Shown here: in pieces, positions 24,510 through 32,124 of the stretch
How positions within the stretch are numbered: the stretch's first letter is position 1
Layout: every line of letters starts with the position of its first letter
Source: Paracoccaceae bacterium
GTDB lineage: Bacteria > Pseudomonadota > Alphaproteobacteria > Rhodobacterales > Rhodobacteraceae
Length of the DNA: 32,124 nt
Assembly: GCA_024227475.1 (NCBI GenBank)
Contig: JAAEUI010000220.1
Location: 1 to 32,124 of the forward strand
Reading direction: 5' to 3'
Notes under the pieces: model-generated
Databases searched by the model: none
The model's input: only the letters and a program-made list of their open reading frames with translations
Told to the model about the DNA's origin: nothing
Position numbers and translations under genes: made by a program

Positions 24510-25112
24510 ATGTTTTACCGACCGGGAGTTGATGATCACGGCCTGCCGCATAATCCGTTCAAGGCGATCGTGTCGCCTCGCCCGATCGGCTGGATATCAA
24601 CCTGCGATGCTGAGGGCCGCGCAAACCTGGCCCCCTACTCCTTTTTCAACGGAATCAGTGACGATCCGCCGATGGTGATGTTTTGTGTCTCAGGCCCCAA
24701 GGTCGGAATTGACGAAGAGAAGGACAGTTTGGTCAATATCCGACAAACCGGCGAGTTCTGCGTTAACTTCGTGGCCAAGGCCTTGAGTGAGGCCATGAAC
24801 ATAAGCACCGGGCATTATCCCCACGGAGATGACGAATTCTTCCGCGCCGGGCTGGAAAAAGGGCCATCAAATCAAATCAGCGTGCCCTTTGTCCAAACCG
24901 CGCCGGCGGCATTTGAGTGCAAACTGTTTCAATTGGTTGATCTTCCGGGCACATCAACCATGGTTATCGGCGAGGTTGTTGGCATTCATATCGACGCTAA
25001 ACACATCCGGGACGGCAAGCTCGACGTCACCAGCTACCAGCCATTGGCGCGGTTGGGGTATCAGGATTACACCGCCGTTAAGGATGTGTTTTCGATCAAC
25101 CGGCCCAAATAG
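24510..25112 (+). CDS. Flavin reductase-like (FMN-binding) protein
   Basis: A 200-aa protein of the flavin reductase/FMN-binding split-barrel family. The flavin site signature FKAIVSPRPIGWIST lies at residues ~14-28, followed by NLAPYSFFNGISDDPPMVMF and the SLVNIRQTGEFCVNFV segment. C-terminal LDVTSYQPLARLGYQDY is typical of the subgroup often annotated as flavin reductase or 'protein of DIM6/NTAB type'. The frame is open from 24477, but ATG 24510 (MFYRPGVDDHG) gives the family start. It may supply reduced flavin to a monooxygenase, but no partner is adjacent. Confidence 0.9.
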   Translation: MFYRPGVDDHGLPHNPFKAIVSPRPIGWISTCDAEGRANLAPYSFFNGISDDPPMVMFCVSGPKVGIDEEKDSLVNIRQTGEFCVNFVAKALSEAMNISTGHYPHGDDEFFRAGLEKGPSNQISVPFVQTAPAAFECKLFQLVDLPGTSTMVIGEVVGIHIDAKHIRDGKLDVTSYQPLARLGYQDYTAVKDVFSINRPK

Positions 25113-25203
25113 GCGAGCCAGAAAAAGACTTGAGAGTTTCGAATTTTGTATAAATCACAAACGAAACTCGAAACTTCAACGTTAACAGCCCATTGGCCGG
25201 CGA

Positions 25204-25238
25204 TTTCCACATCAACTTGTCTCAAGTTAATGTGGAAA
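25204..25238. terminator. Strong hairpin between flavin reductase and the orphan minus-strand gene
   Basis: TTTCCACATCAACTTG (25204-25219) pairs with CAAGTTAATGTGGAAA (25223-25238), 16 positions with one mismatch and a 3-nt TCT loop. GCG/CGC outside the arms adds three more pairs past a bulge. It lies between the 3' ends of two convergent genes and could stop transcription from both sides, although no U-tract follows. Confidence 0.5.
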
Positions 25239-25263
25239 CGCTGTAAAGCCAAAGTGGCAGGCT

Positions 25264-25689
25264 CTACTGATAGCTGGCGCTATAAAAACTTCGCCAATCT
25301 TCTTTGTAATAATCGTCGTAGTAGTTGGAACCGATGCTGTTCCATTCAAAGGTTATGAAATTCCCCTGTTCATCCCGGTCCGCCAAAAGGAACCGGCTTT
25401 CGGTCCACGCCGGGTCTTCTACCGACATGACACGAAACCACAGCATCTTTCTCTGGGCCACGATTTTTGCCGCAACCTTGGGATTATGCGCGTTGTTTTT
25501 GTACTTGATAAATCGCTGGTAGAGATCATAACCTTTTGGAGTCCAAAGCACCCTACCGATGTATTTGGGGCGGAATTCTCCGTAAATAAAATAACCAAAC
25601 TGATAGACACCCGCCCGCCCGACCAAAATCTTTCGATTTTCATCGTACTGGAATTCATCAAACTTTCTGCAGTCACTCCAATTGGCCAT
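25264..25689 (-). CDS. Orphan protein, possible GIY-YIG-like domain
   Basis: A 141-aa protein from ATG 25689; TTG 25701 is also in frame but less likely, since GGGTGAT upstream of the ATG can serve as ribosome-binding site. The segment GRAGVYQFGYFIYGEFRPKY, continued by YIGRVL and then DLYQRFIKYKNNAHNPKVAAKI, resembles a GIY-YIG nuclease core: G-V-Y on the first strand, Y-I-G-R on the second, and a following basic helix. A downstream Glu (WTESRFLL) might be the metal-binding residue. The protein is rich in Tyr, Phe and Asn, and the gene is more AT-rich than its neighbours. It is isolated and possibly horizontally acquired. The family call is tentative. Confidence 0.5.
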   Translation of the reverse strand: MANWSDCRKFDEFQYDENRKILVGRAGVYQFGYFIYGEFRPKYIGRVLWTPKGYDLYQRFIKYKNNAHNPKVAAKIVAQRKMLWFRVMSVEDPAWTESRFLLADRDEQGNFITFEWNSIGSNYYDDYYKEDWRSFYSASYQ

Positions 25690-25706
25690 GGCATCACCCA
25701 AAATGC

Positions 25707-25723
25707 TGGGGCTGACAGCCCCA
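25707..25723. repeat. GC-rich hairpin upstream of mtnP
   Basis: TGGGGCT and AGCCCCA (25707-25713 and 25717-25723) form a 7-bp stem around GAC, just upstream of the orphan minus-strand gene and about 120 bp before mtnP. Its role is unknown; it could be a remnant repeat or part of either 5' leader. Confidence 0.35.
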
Positions 25724-25843
25724 ATGCTAAAACCATGGATCCGTCACGTAAAGGGCTCACATCCGATGGGTCCTTTTTTGCCCGTTCCAACCCACCGAAA
25801 AACCCCCTAAACTGCCGCGAAACAACACCACAGCGAGGATAGA

Positions 25844-26716
25844 ATGCAGACAGCAATCGGGGTAATCGGCGGCAGCGGAGTCTACGAGATTGACGGGCTG
25901 GCAGACGCGCAATGGATCAGTGTCGAGAGCCCCTTCGGCGCACCGTCAGACGATCTTCTGATCGGCCACCTGAACGGTGTTAAAATGGTATTTCTGCCGC
26001 GTCACGGGCGCGGGCATGTGCACACGCCATCCACCGTGCCATACCGCGCCAATATCGACGCCCTGAAACGCTGCGGTGTAACCGATGTGGTTTCGCTGTC
26101 GGCCTGCGGATCATTCCGGGAAGAAATGGCACCGGGAGATTTTGTTATTGTAGATCAGTTCATTGACCGAACATTTGCCCGCGACAAAAGCTTCTTTGGT
26201 TCCGGCTGTGTGGCCCATGTCTCGGTCGCGCATCCAACCTGCCCTCGTCTGGGCGAGGCCTGTATCAAAGCGGCTGCAAGCCAGGATGTTAGAGTGCATC
26301 GGGGCGGTACTTATCTGGTGATGGAAGGTCCGCAATTCTCCTCCCTGGCCGAAAGCCGGTTGTATCGCGAGCAATGGGGTTGTGACGTGATCGGAATGAC
26401 CAACATGCCCGAAGCCAAACTGGCGCGCGAGGCAGAGCTTTGTTACGCCTCGGTCGCCATGGTTACGGATTATGACTGCTGGCACCCGGAACACGGCGAG
26501 GTTGATGTCGCCAAGGTAATCGCAACACTGGTCGGAAATGCTGAGAACGCCAAGGGATTGATTGCCGGTTTACCAGCTTTGCTGGGCGACAACCACACAG
26601 ATTGTCCGCACGGCTGCGATAAAGCACTTGAATTTGCGGTGATGACCCAACCCGACGCCCGCGACCCGGCAATGTTGGCCAAACTTAACGCCGTGGCCGG
26701 ACGGGTTCTGGGGTGA
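25844..26716 (+). CDS. mtnP: S-methyl-5'-thioadenosine phosphorylase
   Basis: Splits methylthioadenosine, a by-product of polyamine and homoserine-lactone synthesis, into adenine and methylthioribose-1-phosphate using phosphate. 290 aa. Family motifs are intact: IGVIGGSGVYEIDGL (phosphate loop), FLPRHGRGHVHTPSTVPYRAN, ACGSFREEMAPGDFVIVDQFIDRT, MEGPQFSSLAESRLYR and MTNMPEAKLAREAELCYA, with VTDYDCWH for base recognition. GCGAGGATAG supplies the ribosome-binding site. It leads an operon whose last gene, apt, uses the adenine product. Its stop overlaps the next start as GTGA. Confidence 0.96.
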   Translation: MQTAIGVIGGSGVYEIDGLADAQWISVESPFGAPSDDLLIGHLNGVKMVFLPRHGRGHVHTPSTVPYRANIDALKRCGVTDVVSLSACGSFREEMAPGDFVIVDQFIDRTFARDKSFFGSGCVAHVSVAHPTCPRLGEACIKAAASQDVRVHRGGTYLVMEGPQFSSLAESRLYREQWGCDVIGMTNMPEAKLAREAELCYASVAMVTDYDCWHPEHGEVDVAKVIATLVGNAENAKGLIAGLPALLGDNHTDCPHGCDKALEFAVMTQPDARDPAMLAKLNAVAGRVLG

Positions 26717-27999
26717 ACCAGACACCCAAAAAAGTTCTGCTTTTGGGGGCAGACGGGTTTATCGGGCGGCATATTGCAATCACGCTGAGGCGGGCGAAAA
26801 TTCCTGTCCTGTGCTGCGCCCGGCGCACCGGCGCGCTTGAGCGTATGGGGTTCGAGACCCTCAAGGCCGATCTGCAAAACCCCGAAACGCATGCGCCACG
26901 CTTCTGGCAGGCCAGGCTGGATGGGGTTGACGCGGTGATCATCGCAGCGGGGCTGCTGACCGGCCCTGCCAGGGCGTTCCATGCCGTGCACGTGGACGCG
27001 CCAACAGCCCTCTATGCGGCCATGCCTGAAGGTGCGCGGGGGGTTCTGATCTCGGCAGTCGGCATTGATGCCAACACGCTGTTTGCTGAATACCGGCGCG
27101 GTGGCGAAGCCGCGGCAGAGGCTGCATCCATCCCCGTTGCGATCCTGCGCTGCGGGCTGGTGCTGGGTGACACGTCCTATGGCGGCAGTTCGCTGATACG
27201 CGCGTTTGCCGCGCTGCCCTGGGCCATGCCGGTGCCCGGGCGCGGCGATCAGATGTTCAACCCGATCCACGGTGACGATCTGGCAGAAGTGATTATCGAG
27301 GCAATCCACGGCAAATTTGGCACCGACCCTCTAGACGTTGGTGGGCCGGAGCAGGTGACGCTGAGCAGCATGTACCAGTCCTATCGCCGCTGGCTGGGAT
27401 TGCGCAAAGCGCCGTTGTTGCCGATCCCGTTCTGGTTTGCACGGGTCTGCGGGACACTGGGCGATCTCCTCCGGCTCGGGCCGATTTCCCGCACCGCTCT
27501 CGATCAGATCAACCACGATGTACTGGCTGACACCTCCCGCCTGCAGGCGGAAACCGAAACCACCATCCGTCCGTTCAGCGATTTCGTTCACGGCCGCGCG
27601 GCGGGTACCCAGGATTTGTGGCAGGCGCGGCTCTATCTGGTGCGCCCGCTGGTGCGGGTGGTACTGGCCGTAATGTGGATCCTGTCGGGCCTAGTCGGCC
27701 TGCTGGCACCTCCAGAGGCATTCCTGCCGTATCTGGGTGGAACAGGTTTAAGTGACGGTGTTCTCACAAGCCTCGCACGGACGGGCGGCGTCGTTGATCT
27801 CGCGATTGGCGCCGCGCTGTTGCGGGCCTGGCGACTGAAGTTGATGGCTGTGGCGCAACTGGTAATGGTGGCTGGTTACACCATCGGCCTGACCCTGCTT
27901 GCACCCGGTCTGTGGCTGCTGCCCTTTGGCGGACTGTTGAAAAACCTGCCGATCCTCGTTCTCCTCGTCATTCACCGGGTGCTGGAAGAGGAGCGGTGA
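26713..27999 (+). CDS. NAD(P)-binding SDR (NDUFA9-like) fused to a DoxX-like membrane domain
   Basis: A 428-aa two-domain protein starting at GTG 26713, which overlaps the mtnP stop by four bases. Residues ~1-300 form an atypical short-chain dehydrogenase: VLLLGADGFIGRHIA is the dinucleotide-binding Gly motif, with GVDAVIIAAGLL and FNPIHGDDLAEVI later, like complex I subunit NDUFA9 relatives. No YxxxK catalytic pair is evident. Residues ~310-428 contain about four hydrophobic helices (VLAVMWILSGLVGLL, VVDLAIGAALL, MAVAQLVMVAGYTIGLTLL, NLPILVLLVI) resembling a DoxX-like domain. It is coupled to the DUF2269 gene by TGATG. Function unknown; probably a membrane-bound NAD(P)-dependent redox protein. 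Confidence 0.82.
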   Translation: MNQTPKKVLLLGADGFIGRHIAITLRRAKIPVLCCARRTGALERMGFETLKADLQNPETHAPRFWQARLDGVDAVIIAAGLLTGPARAFHAVHVDAPTALYAAMPEGARGVLISAVGIDANTLFAEYRRGGEAAAEAASIPVAILRCGLVLGDTSYGGSSLIRAFAALPWAMPVPGRGDQMFNPIHGDDLAEVIIEAIHGKFGTDPLDVGGPEQVTLSSMYQSYRRWLGLRKAPLLPIPFWFARVCGTLGDLLRLGPISRTALDQINHDVLADTSRLQAETETTIRPFSDFVHGRAAGTQDLWQARLYLVRPLVRVVLAVMWILSGLVGLLAPPEAFLPYLGGTGLSDGVLTSLARTGGVVDLAIGAALLRAWRLKLMAVAQLVMVAGYTIGLTLLAPGLWLLPFGGLLKNLPILVLLVIHRVLEEER

Positions 28000-28475
28000 T
28001 GGACCCCTATCTGATCACCAAATGGCTGCACATCCTGTCTTCAACCGTGCTGTTTGGTACCGGAATTGGAACGGCTTTTCAGATGGTCTGGGCGTGGCGA
28101 ACCGGCAAGGTTGAAACCATTCATTCGGTTGCAAGGGGCGTGGTTGTTGCCGACTGGCTGTTCACCACTCCGGCAGGCATCCTGCAGCCAGCAACCGGGT
28201 TTTTCCTGGTCTATCTGCAAGGCTGGAGCCCGTGGGAGCCATGGCTGATTGCCACCTACCTGCTGTATCTGCTGGCATTCCTGTGTTGGGCACCCGTCGT
28301 GCACCTGCAAATCAGAATTCGCGATCTGGCCGGGGCAGCCGGGCGCGAGGGCCAGCCTGTGCCTGCTGAAGCTCACCGGCTGTTTCGCCTGTGGTTTTTG
28401 CTCGGATGGCCTGCGTTCCTTGCGCTGATCGCCGTTTTCTGGCTGATGGTCAGCAAAGCTGATCTGGGATTCTAA
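27999..28475 (+). CDS. DUF2269 family integral membrane protein
   Basis: A 158-aa protein with four transmembrane helices and the DUF2269 start MDPYLITKWLHILSSTVLFGTGIGTAFQM. The conserved His in KWLHILSS and the TPAGILQPATGFFL and WLIATYLLYLLAFLCW segments fit the family, which is often encoded next to the SDR-DoxX fusion seen here. The start ATG overlaps the preceding stop as TGATG; the longer open frame from 27912 is an overlap artefact. The two adjacent membrane proteins probably form one complex. His residues near the helix ends could hold a haem, but I see no proof. Confidence 0.86.
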   Translation: MDPYLITKWLHILSSTVLFGTGIGTAFQMVWAWRTGKVETIHSVARGVVVADWLFTTPAGILQPATGFFLVYLQGWSPWEPWLIATYLLYLLAFLCWAPVVHLQIRIRDLAGAAGREGQPVPAEAHRLFRLWFLLGWPAFLALIAVFWLMVSKADLGF

Positions 28476-28486
28476 GGGCCTGCTAA

Positions 28487-29020
28487 ATGACCAAAACCGT
28501 TGCCGATTACATCCGCACCATCCCGGATTTCCCGCATGAAGGCATCATGTTTCGCGATGTCACCACGCTGTTTGGCGATGCCGAAGGGTTCAAACTGGCG
28601 ATTGACCTGCTGGTCGAGGCCTTTCGCGGCACAAGGATCGACAAGGTTGCCGGGCTGGAGGCGCGCGGCTTCATCCTTGGCGGCGCGGTGGCGCATCATC
28701 TTGATGTTGGGTTTGTCGCCGTGCGCAAGAAAGGCAAGCTGCCGGGGAACACCATCGCCGAGGACTATGATCTGGAGTACGGCACCGCAACGATGGAAAT
28801 CCACGAAGATGCTATAGAACCCGGTGAGCGGGTCCTGATCGTGGACGATCTGGTCGCCACGGGTGGCACCGCAGCCGCCAGCATCCGTCTGATCGAACGG
28901 CTGGGGGGTGAGGTGGTTCATGCCGCGTTTGTGATTGATCTGCCTGATCTGGGAGGGGCCAGGGTGATCGAAAACCTCGGCGTTCCGATCCTGAGCCTGT
29001 GCGCCTTTGAAGGGGCATAG
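28487..29020 (+). CDS. apt: Adenine phosphoribosyltransferase
   Basis: Salvages adenine to AMP with PRPP. 177 aa, normal length. The start [25 protein letters not shown] and the [30 protein letters not shown] region are characteristic, and the PRPP loop is [23 protein letters not shown] lies before the ATG. It is the last gene of the mtnP operon, 11 bp after the DUF2269 gene, so the operon converts methylthioadenosine-derived adenine directly to AMP. It is convergent with the FAD oxidase gene, 19 bp away. Confidence 0.97.
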   Translation: MTKTVADYIRTIPDFPHEGIMFRDVTTLFGDAEGFKLAIDLLVEAFRGTRIDKVAGLEARGFILGGAVAHHLDVGFVAVRKKGKLPGNTIAEDYDLEYGTATMEIHEDAIEPGERVLIVDDLVATGGTAAASIRLIERLGGEVVHAAFVIDLPDLGGARVIENLGVPILSLCAFEGA

Positions 29021-29039
29021 CGCTCTAGGGGACGCGTCA

Positions 29040-30461
29040 TCACTGGGCAGAAACTGCCAAAACCGCCCCCGGATTCATAATGCCCTTTGGATCAAGCGCC
29101 TGCTTTACGCTGCGCATCGCCGCCAGTTTTGCCGGATCGCTGTATTTCACCAGATCACCGGCCTTCAGCCGCCCGATCCCGTGTTCTGCTGATATGGAGC
29201 CGTCGACCTGATGCACCAGATCGTGCACCGCATCTTTCACCGGCTCCCGCAGATGTAGGTAATCTGCCCGCGATGCTCCATTGGGCGGGAAGACGTTGAA
29301 ATGCAGGTTGCCGTCTCCCAGATGGCCAAAACAATTGAGACGCAGGGGGCCGAAACCCGCAACAAGGTCTTGTCCGGCGGCAATAAACTCCGGCAAAACG
29401 TGGATCGGCACGGAAATGTCGTGGCTGGAGATAGCCCCGATGCGTTTGTTGGCCTCCGGGGTACTTTCGCGCACTGTCCAGAATTCCTGCCGCTGGCTTT
29501 CGTTTTGGGCCAGCAAGACATCCTGCACCTGCCCCGAAAGCATGGCTTTCTCCAGTGCCAGCGTCAGCCGTTCGGTCACATTTGAACCAGTGCCACCGCC
29601 GATTTCGACCAGAACTGACCAGCCGGGAATATCAGCAAAGGGCAGCCGCACGTCAGGCCGGGTTTCGCCAACAAACCGGAGCCCCTGTGCATGGATCAGT
29701 TCAAAAGCGCTGACCAGCCCGTCAAGAGTGTCTCCCAGGCGCGTCAGCAAAGCCAGTGCATCAGCAGGTGAAGCCAGCGTCACAAACGCAGTTGCCGTTT
29801 CTGCGGGCTTTGGGAACAGTTTCAGACATGCAGCCGTGATAACGCCAAGCGTGCCTTCCGAGCCGACCAGTAAATTGCGCAGATCATAGCCGGTGTTGTC
29901 CTTCCTGAGCCGCCTCAGCCCGTGATAGACCGAGCCATCCGGCAGCACCGCCTCAATCCCAAGGCACAGATCACGGGCGTTGCCGTAGCGCAGCACCTGC
30001 ACACCGCCCGCATTGGTGGCGAGATTGCCGCCGATCCGGCAAGAGCCTTCGGACGCGAGAGACAGCGGGAACAGGCGGTCAGCTTTGTCGGCTGCGGCCT
30101 GGACCTCGGCCAGAATAGCGCCAGCCTCCGCGACCATAACATTTCCACCAGTATCCACTTCACGGATTGCAGCCATACGTTCCAGCGACAGGACCAGGGG
30201 TTCCGGGGCATCCGGTTTTACCTGCCCACCAACCAGCCCGGTGCCGCCTCCATAGGGCACAATCGCCACACTGCGTTCTGCGCAAAACCGGACAATCCGG
30301 GAGACCTCGGCCGTTGTTCCGGGCCGTGCCAACACCTGGCCGATGCCGCGAAACAACCCGCGTGGATCTTCCAGATAGGAAGGTGCCACCGGGCCTACCA
30401 CCCCGTCAGGCAAGGTCTCGGCAAGTGCGGTTGCAAAGGCCTGATCAGCCGGGTTCAGCAC
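29040..30461 (-). CDS. FAD-linked 2-hydroxyacid dehydrogenase (D2HGDH/GlcD type)
   Basis: A 473-aa flavoenzyme of the VAO/FAD_binding_4 fold that oxidises a D-2-hydroxyacid such as D-2-hydroxyglutarate, D-lactate or glycolate. The FAD-binding domain has IVPYGGGTGLVGGQ and IGGNLATNAGGVQVLRYGNARDLCLGIEAVLPDG, followed by NTGYDLRNLLVGSEGTLGVIT. The C-terminal FAD-oxidase domain has the metal-binding CFGHLGDGNLHFNVF, and ends with ISAEHGIGRLK and ALDPKGIMNPGAVL. The frame opens at 30518, but GTG 30461 with GGAGAG upstream gives the correct N-terminus (NPADQAFATAL). It lies 63 bp after the metallo-beta-lactamase-fold gene on the same strand. The substrate cannot be settled by reading alone. Confidence 0.92.
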   Translation of the reverse strand: MLNPADQAFATALAETLPDGVVGPVAPSYLEDPRGLFRGIGQVLARPGTTAEVSRIVRFCAERSVAIVPYGGGTGLVGGQVKPDAPEPLVLSLERMAAIREVDTGGNVMVAEAGAILAEVQAAADKADRLFPLSLASEGSCRIGGNLATNAGGVQVLRYGNARDLCLGIEAVLPDGSVYHGLRRLRKDNTGYDLRNLLVGSEGTLGVITAACLKLFPKPAETATAFVTLASPADALALLTRLGDTLDGLVSAFELIHAQGLRFVGETRPDVRLPFADIPGWSVLVEIGGGTGSNVTERLTLALEKAMLSGQVQDVLLAQNESQRQEFWTVRESTPEANKRIGAISSHDISVPIHVLPEFIAAGQDLVAGFGPLRLNCFGHLGDGNLHFNVFPPNGASRADYLHLREPVKDAVHDLVHQVDGSISAEHGIGRLKAGDLVKYSDPAKLAAMRSVKQALDPKGIMNPGAVLAVSAQ

Positions 30462-30524
30462 GTCTGCTCTCCGTTCCTGTCTCCCCGACCAGTAACCACA
30501 GCCCCGGCAGGCCCGCAACCGGGC

Positions 30525-31349
30525 TCATTCGAATTCGGCCACAAACCTTGGGGGAACCACCATCACCGTTGGACGCGCCGGCAACAGATCGAGCGACATT
30601 TTGAACGTGCTGTCCTTCAGCCGGACAACCTCAAAATCCTTCTGCATCCCACCCAGAAAATCGGCCAGCGACCCACCGCCAAACCAGTGCATCGGCAGCA
30701 CCACCGTAGCTTTCAGCCGCTTCATCACCCGCAACATCGCCGGTGTATCAAGCGTCAGCCCGCCATCGACCGCCGCCATAACCACGTCGAGCCGCCCGAT
30801 GCGGGCGTATTGCGCATCCGTTGGTTCGTGATGCAAATGGCCCAGATGGCCGATACACATGCCGCCAACCTCGAAAATGAAGATCGAATTGCCATCCGGC
30901 ACCCGCCCGGTGAAATCCGAACGGATGTCGGTGGTGACATTGCGGATCAGCATCTCGCCAAGTTCCAGGTGATGGTCTGCAACCCCACCCTTCAGGTCCC
31001 AGCCGCGCAGAATATGCGGGATTACCGGGTCCGGGAAATCGGTGTAATGGCTCGAATGGCCCTTGTTCATGGTGATGACGTCAGGGGCCTGATCCACCAG
31101 CCCGATGAAACCGTTGTAATCGGTGACCACGCGCAGACCACCGTGGGTGTCGAGCATGTACATCGAGTGATCGACATAGGAGATGAGGACCTCGTTTTTG
31201 AGAATCGCATCATTGCTGCCGGCAAGGTGAACCGGTGGGCCAAGGTCCGCAAAGGCAAGGCAGTGGGAGGGCATGCGGGTTTGGGCCTGGGTGGCAATCG
31301 CGGTAGATAAAATCAGAATAACAGCTGTCAGGATCAGCGGGCGAACCAT
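30525..31349 (-). CDS. Secreted metallo-beta-lactamase-fold hydrolase (UlaG-like)
   Basis: A 274-aa protein with a signal peptide (residues 1-22, ending ATQAQ), so exported. The fold is suggested by VLISYVDHSMYMLDTHGGLRVVTDYNG at the start of the domain, the zinc-ligand region MNKGHSSHYTDF with His98 and His101, FEVGGMCIGHLGHLHHEPT with several His, DVVMAAVDGG, and LPMHWFGGGSLADFL near the end. The first metal motif is HSSHY rather than the canonical HxHxDH, so one ligand set may be altered, as in UlaG-type proteins. Operonic with the downstream FAD oxidase. Substrate unknown. Confidence 0.85.
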   Translation of the reverse strand: MVRPLILTAVILILSTAIATQAQTRMPSHCLAFADLGPPVHLAGSNDAILKNEVLISYVDHSMYMLDTHGGLRVVTDYNGFIGLVDQAPDVITMNKGHSSHYTDFPDPVIPHILRGWDLKGGVADHHLELGEMLIRNVTTDIRSDFTGRVPDGNSIFIFEVGGMCIGHLGHLHHEPTDAQYARIGRLDVVMAAVDGGLTLDTPAMLRVMKRLKATVVLPMHWFGGGSLADFLGGMQKDFEVVRLKDSTFKMSLDLLPARPTVMVVPPRFVAEFE

Positions 31350-31500
31350 CGAACACCTCGAATCGCAGGGGCGGGATCAGCTTAACGTGGATAGGGCCTG
31401 TTCCCTAATGTGCCTTCAAAGAGCGCCCGCTAACGGGACGAAGCCGTCATCCAAGATGCGGTCAGCCAACTAGTTCGGCTACGTATGTTTGCCGCCGATC

Positions 31501-32124
31501 TCACTTCATAGAATTGATGGCGCCCATGGCAATTTCGAGATGGGAATCCGCATGAGTCCGGGCCGACAGCGACAATAGCTCGCGCGCCGTTGCGCCAGCC
31601 ATGTCGGTGTTTCCAAGCTTCTGCTGCAAGCGCATTTGGTCGGCCAATATCTCGACCAGCAACCCGACATAGAGGTCAGTCACCGAACAACATCGCGCGC
31701 GCGCATGTTCCAACCAACTTTCAGCTGCTAGCAAATCACCACCGTCAAGCTGCAACAGCGCAAGTGCGCGGGCATTTGCGGCTTCCCAGCAAGGGTCGTC
31801 CAACTGACTGCTCAGAGCCAACGATTCCTCAAGCTTGATTTGCGCAGAATTGTCGGGCCTGAACAGAATGATCTGAGCCTCAGCCAACAGTGCTTGCGGC
31901 CATGGCTGAAAAGCAATCCATTGGGTTTCGTCGCATAATTTCAGGCAGGTTCTAAGCCAGGTTTCGGCGGTTGAGGTATTCCCGGCGCGCAGTTTTCCCC
32001 ATGCGCCAATTCCCAACGCCCATATTTCCCGTCGCCGGTTCCCGCATTTTCGGGAATATGCCAACGACTGTTCAAAATGCGTCAACCCGCTTTTGGTGCT
32101 TCCCCAATCCACAAGATTGAAGCC
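31501..32124 (-). CDS. C-terminal part of a TPR-like helical repeat protein (truncated by window edge)
   Basis: The frame stays open to the last base of the window, so the start lies outside and at least 207 residues are seen. The sequence consists of antiparallel helix pairs of TPR type, for example GLTHFEQSLAYSRKCGNRRREIWALGIGAWGKL, NTSTAETWLRTCLKLCDE and DPCWEAANARALALLQLDGGDLLAAESWLEHARA. Such arrays form the C-terminal half of large LuxR/BTAD-type or adenylate-cyclase-like ATPase regulators, and of other scaffolds. Which one cannot be decided without the N-terminus. The 150-bp gap between this stop and the metallo-hydrolase start shows nothing I can name. Confidence 0.7.
   Translation of the reverse strand, partial: GFNLVDWGSTKSGLTHFEQSLAYSRKCGNRRREIWALGIGAWGKLRAGNTSTAETWLRTCLKLCDETQWIAFQPWPQALLAEAQIILFRPDNSAQIKLEESLALSSQLDDPCWEAANARALALLQLDGGDLLAAESWLEHARARCCSVTDLYVGLLVEILADQMRLQQKLGNTDMAGATARELLSLSARTHADSHLEIAMGAINSMK

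Noticed and set aside
29922-31310. 462-aa plus-strand open frame spanning the FAD oxidase and metallo-hydrolase genes
   Set aside because: It crosses two well-supported minus-strand genes, is rich in His/Gln/Arg as antisense frames are, and has no domain.
1-32124. tRNA genes, CRISPR arrays, complete insertion sequences or prophage genes
   Set aside because: I looked for cloverleaf ends, regularly spaced repeats, transposase and integrase motifs and found none that hold up.

Overview
The window reads as chromosomal DNA of an alphaproteobacterium, most likely a marine Rhodobacterales (Roseobacter-type) bacterium. The case rests on a GcrA cell-cycle regulator, an EI-Ntr (PtsP) directly after lysC, a class A RNase P RNA, a DUF2927 lipoprotein, and moderately high GC with frequent GTG starts. 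All calls come from reading the sequence; no database search was run.

Layout. 1-573 is a relatively AT-rich stretch with no gene I can defend. A small c-type cytochrome (574-972) and an anchored coiled-coil protein of unknown role (1244-2029) follow. The minus strand from 6147 down to 2059 carries housekeeping genes: tadA, gatC, gatA, an excalibur-type lipoprotein, an AmiD-like amidase and rnpB. The rnpB promoter appears to lie in the tail of the amidase gene. rluB diverges from tadA and converges on a cold-shock gene.

7538-15862 is the most interesting part. A TerC-family protein is followed, after a 200-bp gap, by a run of same-strand genes: a 30-aa single-helix membrane peptide, an XpaC-like protein, TelA, a DUF2927 lipoprotein, an SPFH protein with a C-terminal GYF_2 domain, a cytochrome b561, a double zinc-ribbon membrane protein (YdjG type), a rhomboid protease and a GFA-family zinc protein. 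Relatives of several of these sit in separate Bacillus stress operons (xpaC-yaaN, yce, ydjFGHI). Here they lie together without a PspA gene. I infer a membrane or envelope-stress module.

16116-18783 (minus) holds argD, argF and an isochorismatase-like hydrolase, preceded on their right by the gcrA upstream region. 19179-23900 (plus) holds gcrA, a DUF1178 gene, lysC and ptsP, ending tail-to-tail with a GNAT gene. A flavin-reductase-like gene and a possible GIY-YIG orphan follow.

25844-29020 (plus) is a tightly coupled operon: mtnP and apt, which together recycle methylthioadenosine to AMP, with an SDR-DoxX fusion and a DUF2269 membrane protein between them. The right end (minus) carries a secreted metallo-beta-lactamase-fold protein, a D2HGDH/GlcD-type FAD oxidase and the C-terminal part of a TPR-like protein that runs off the window.
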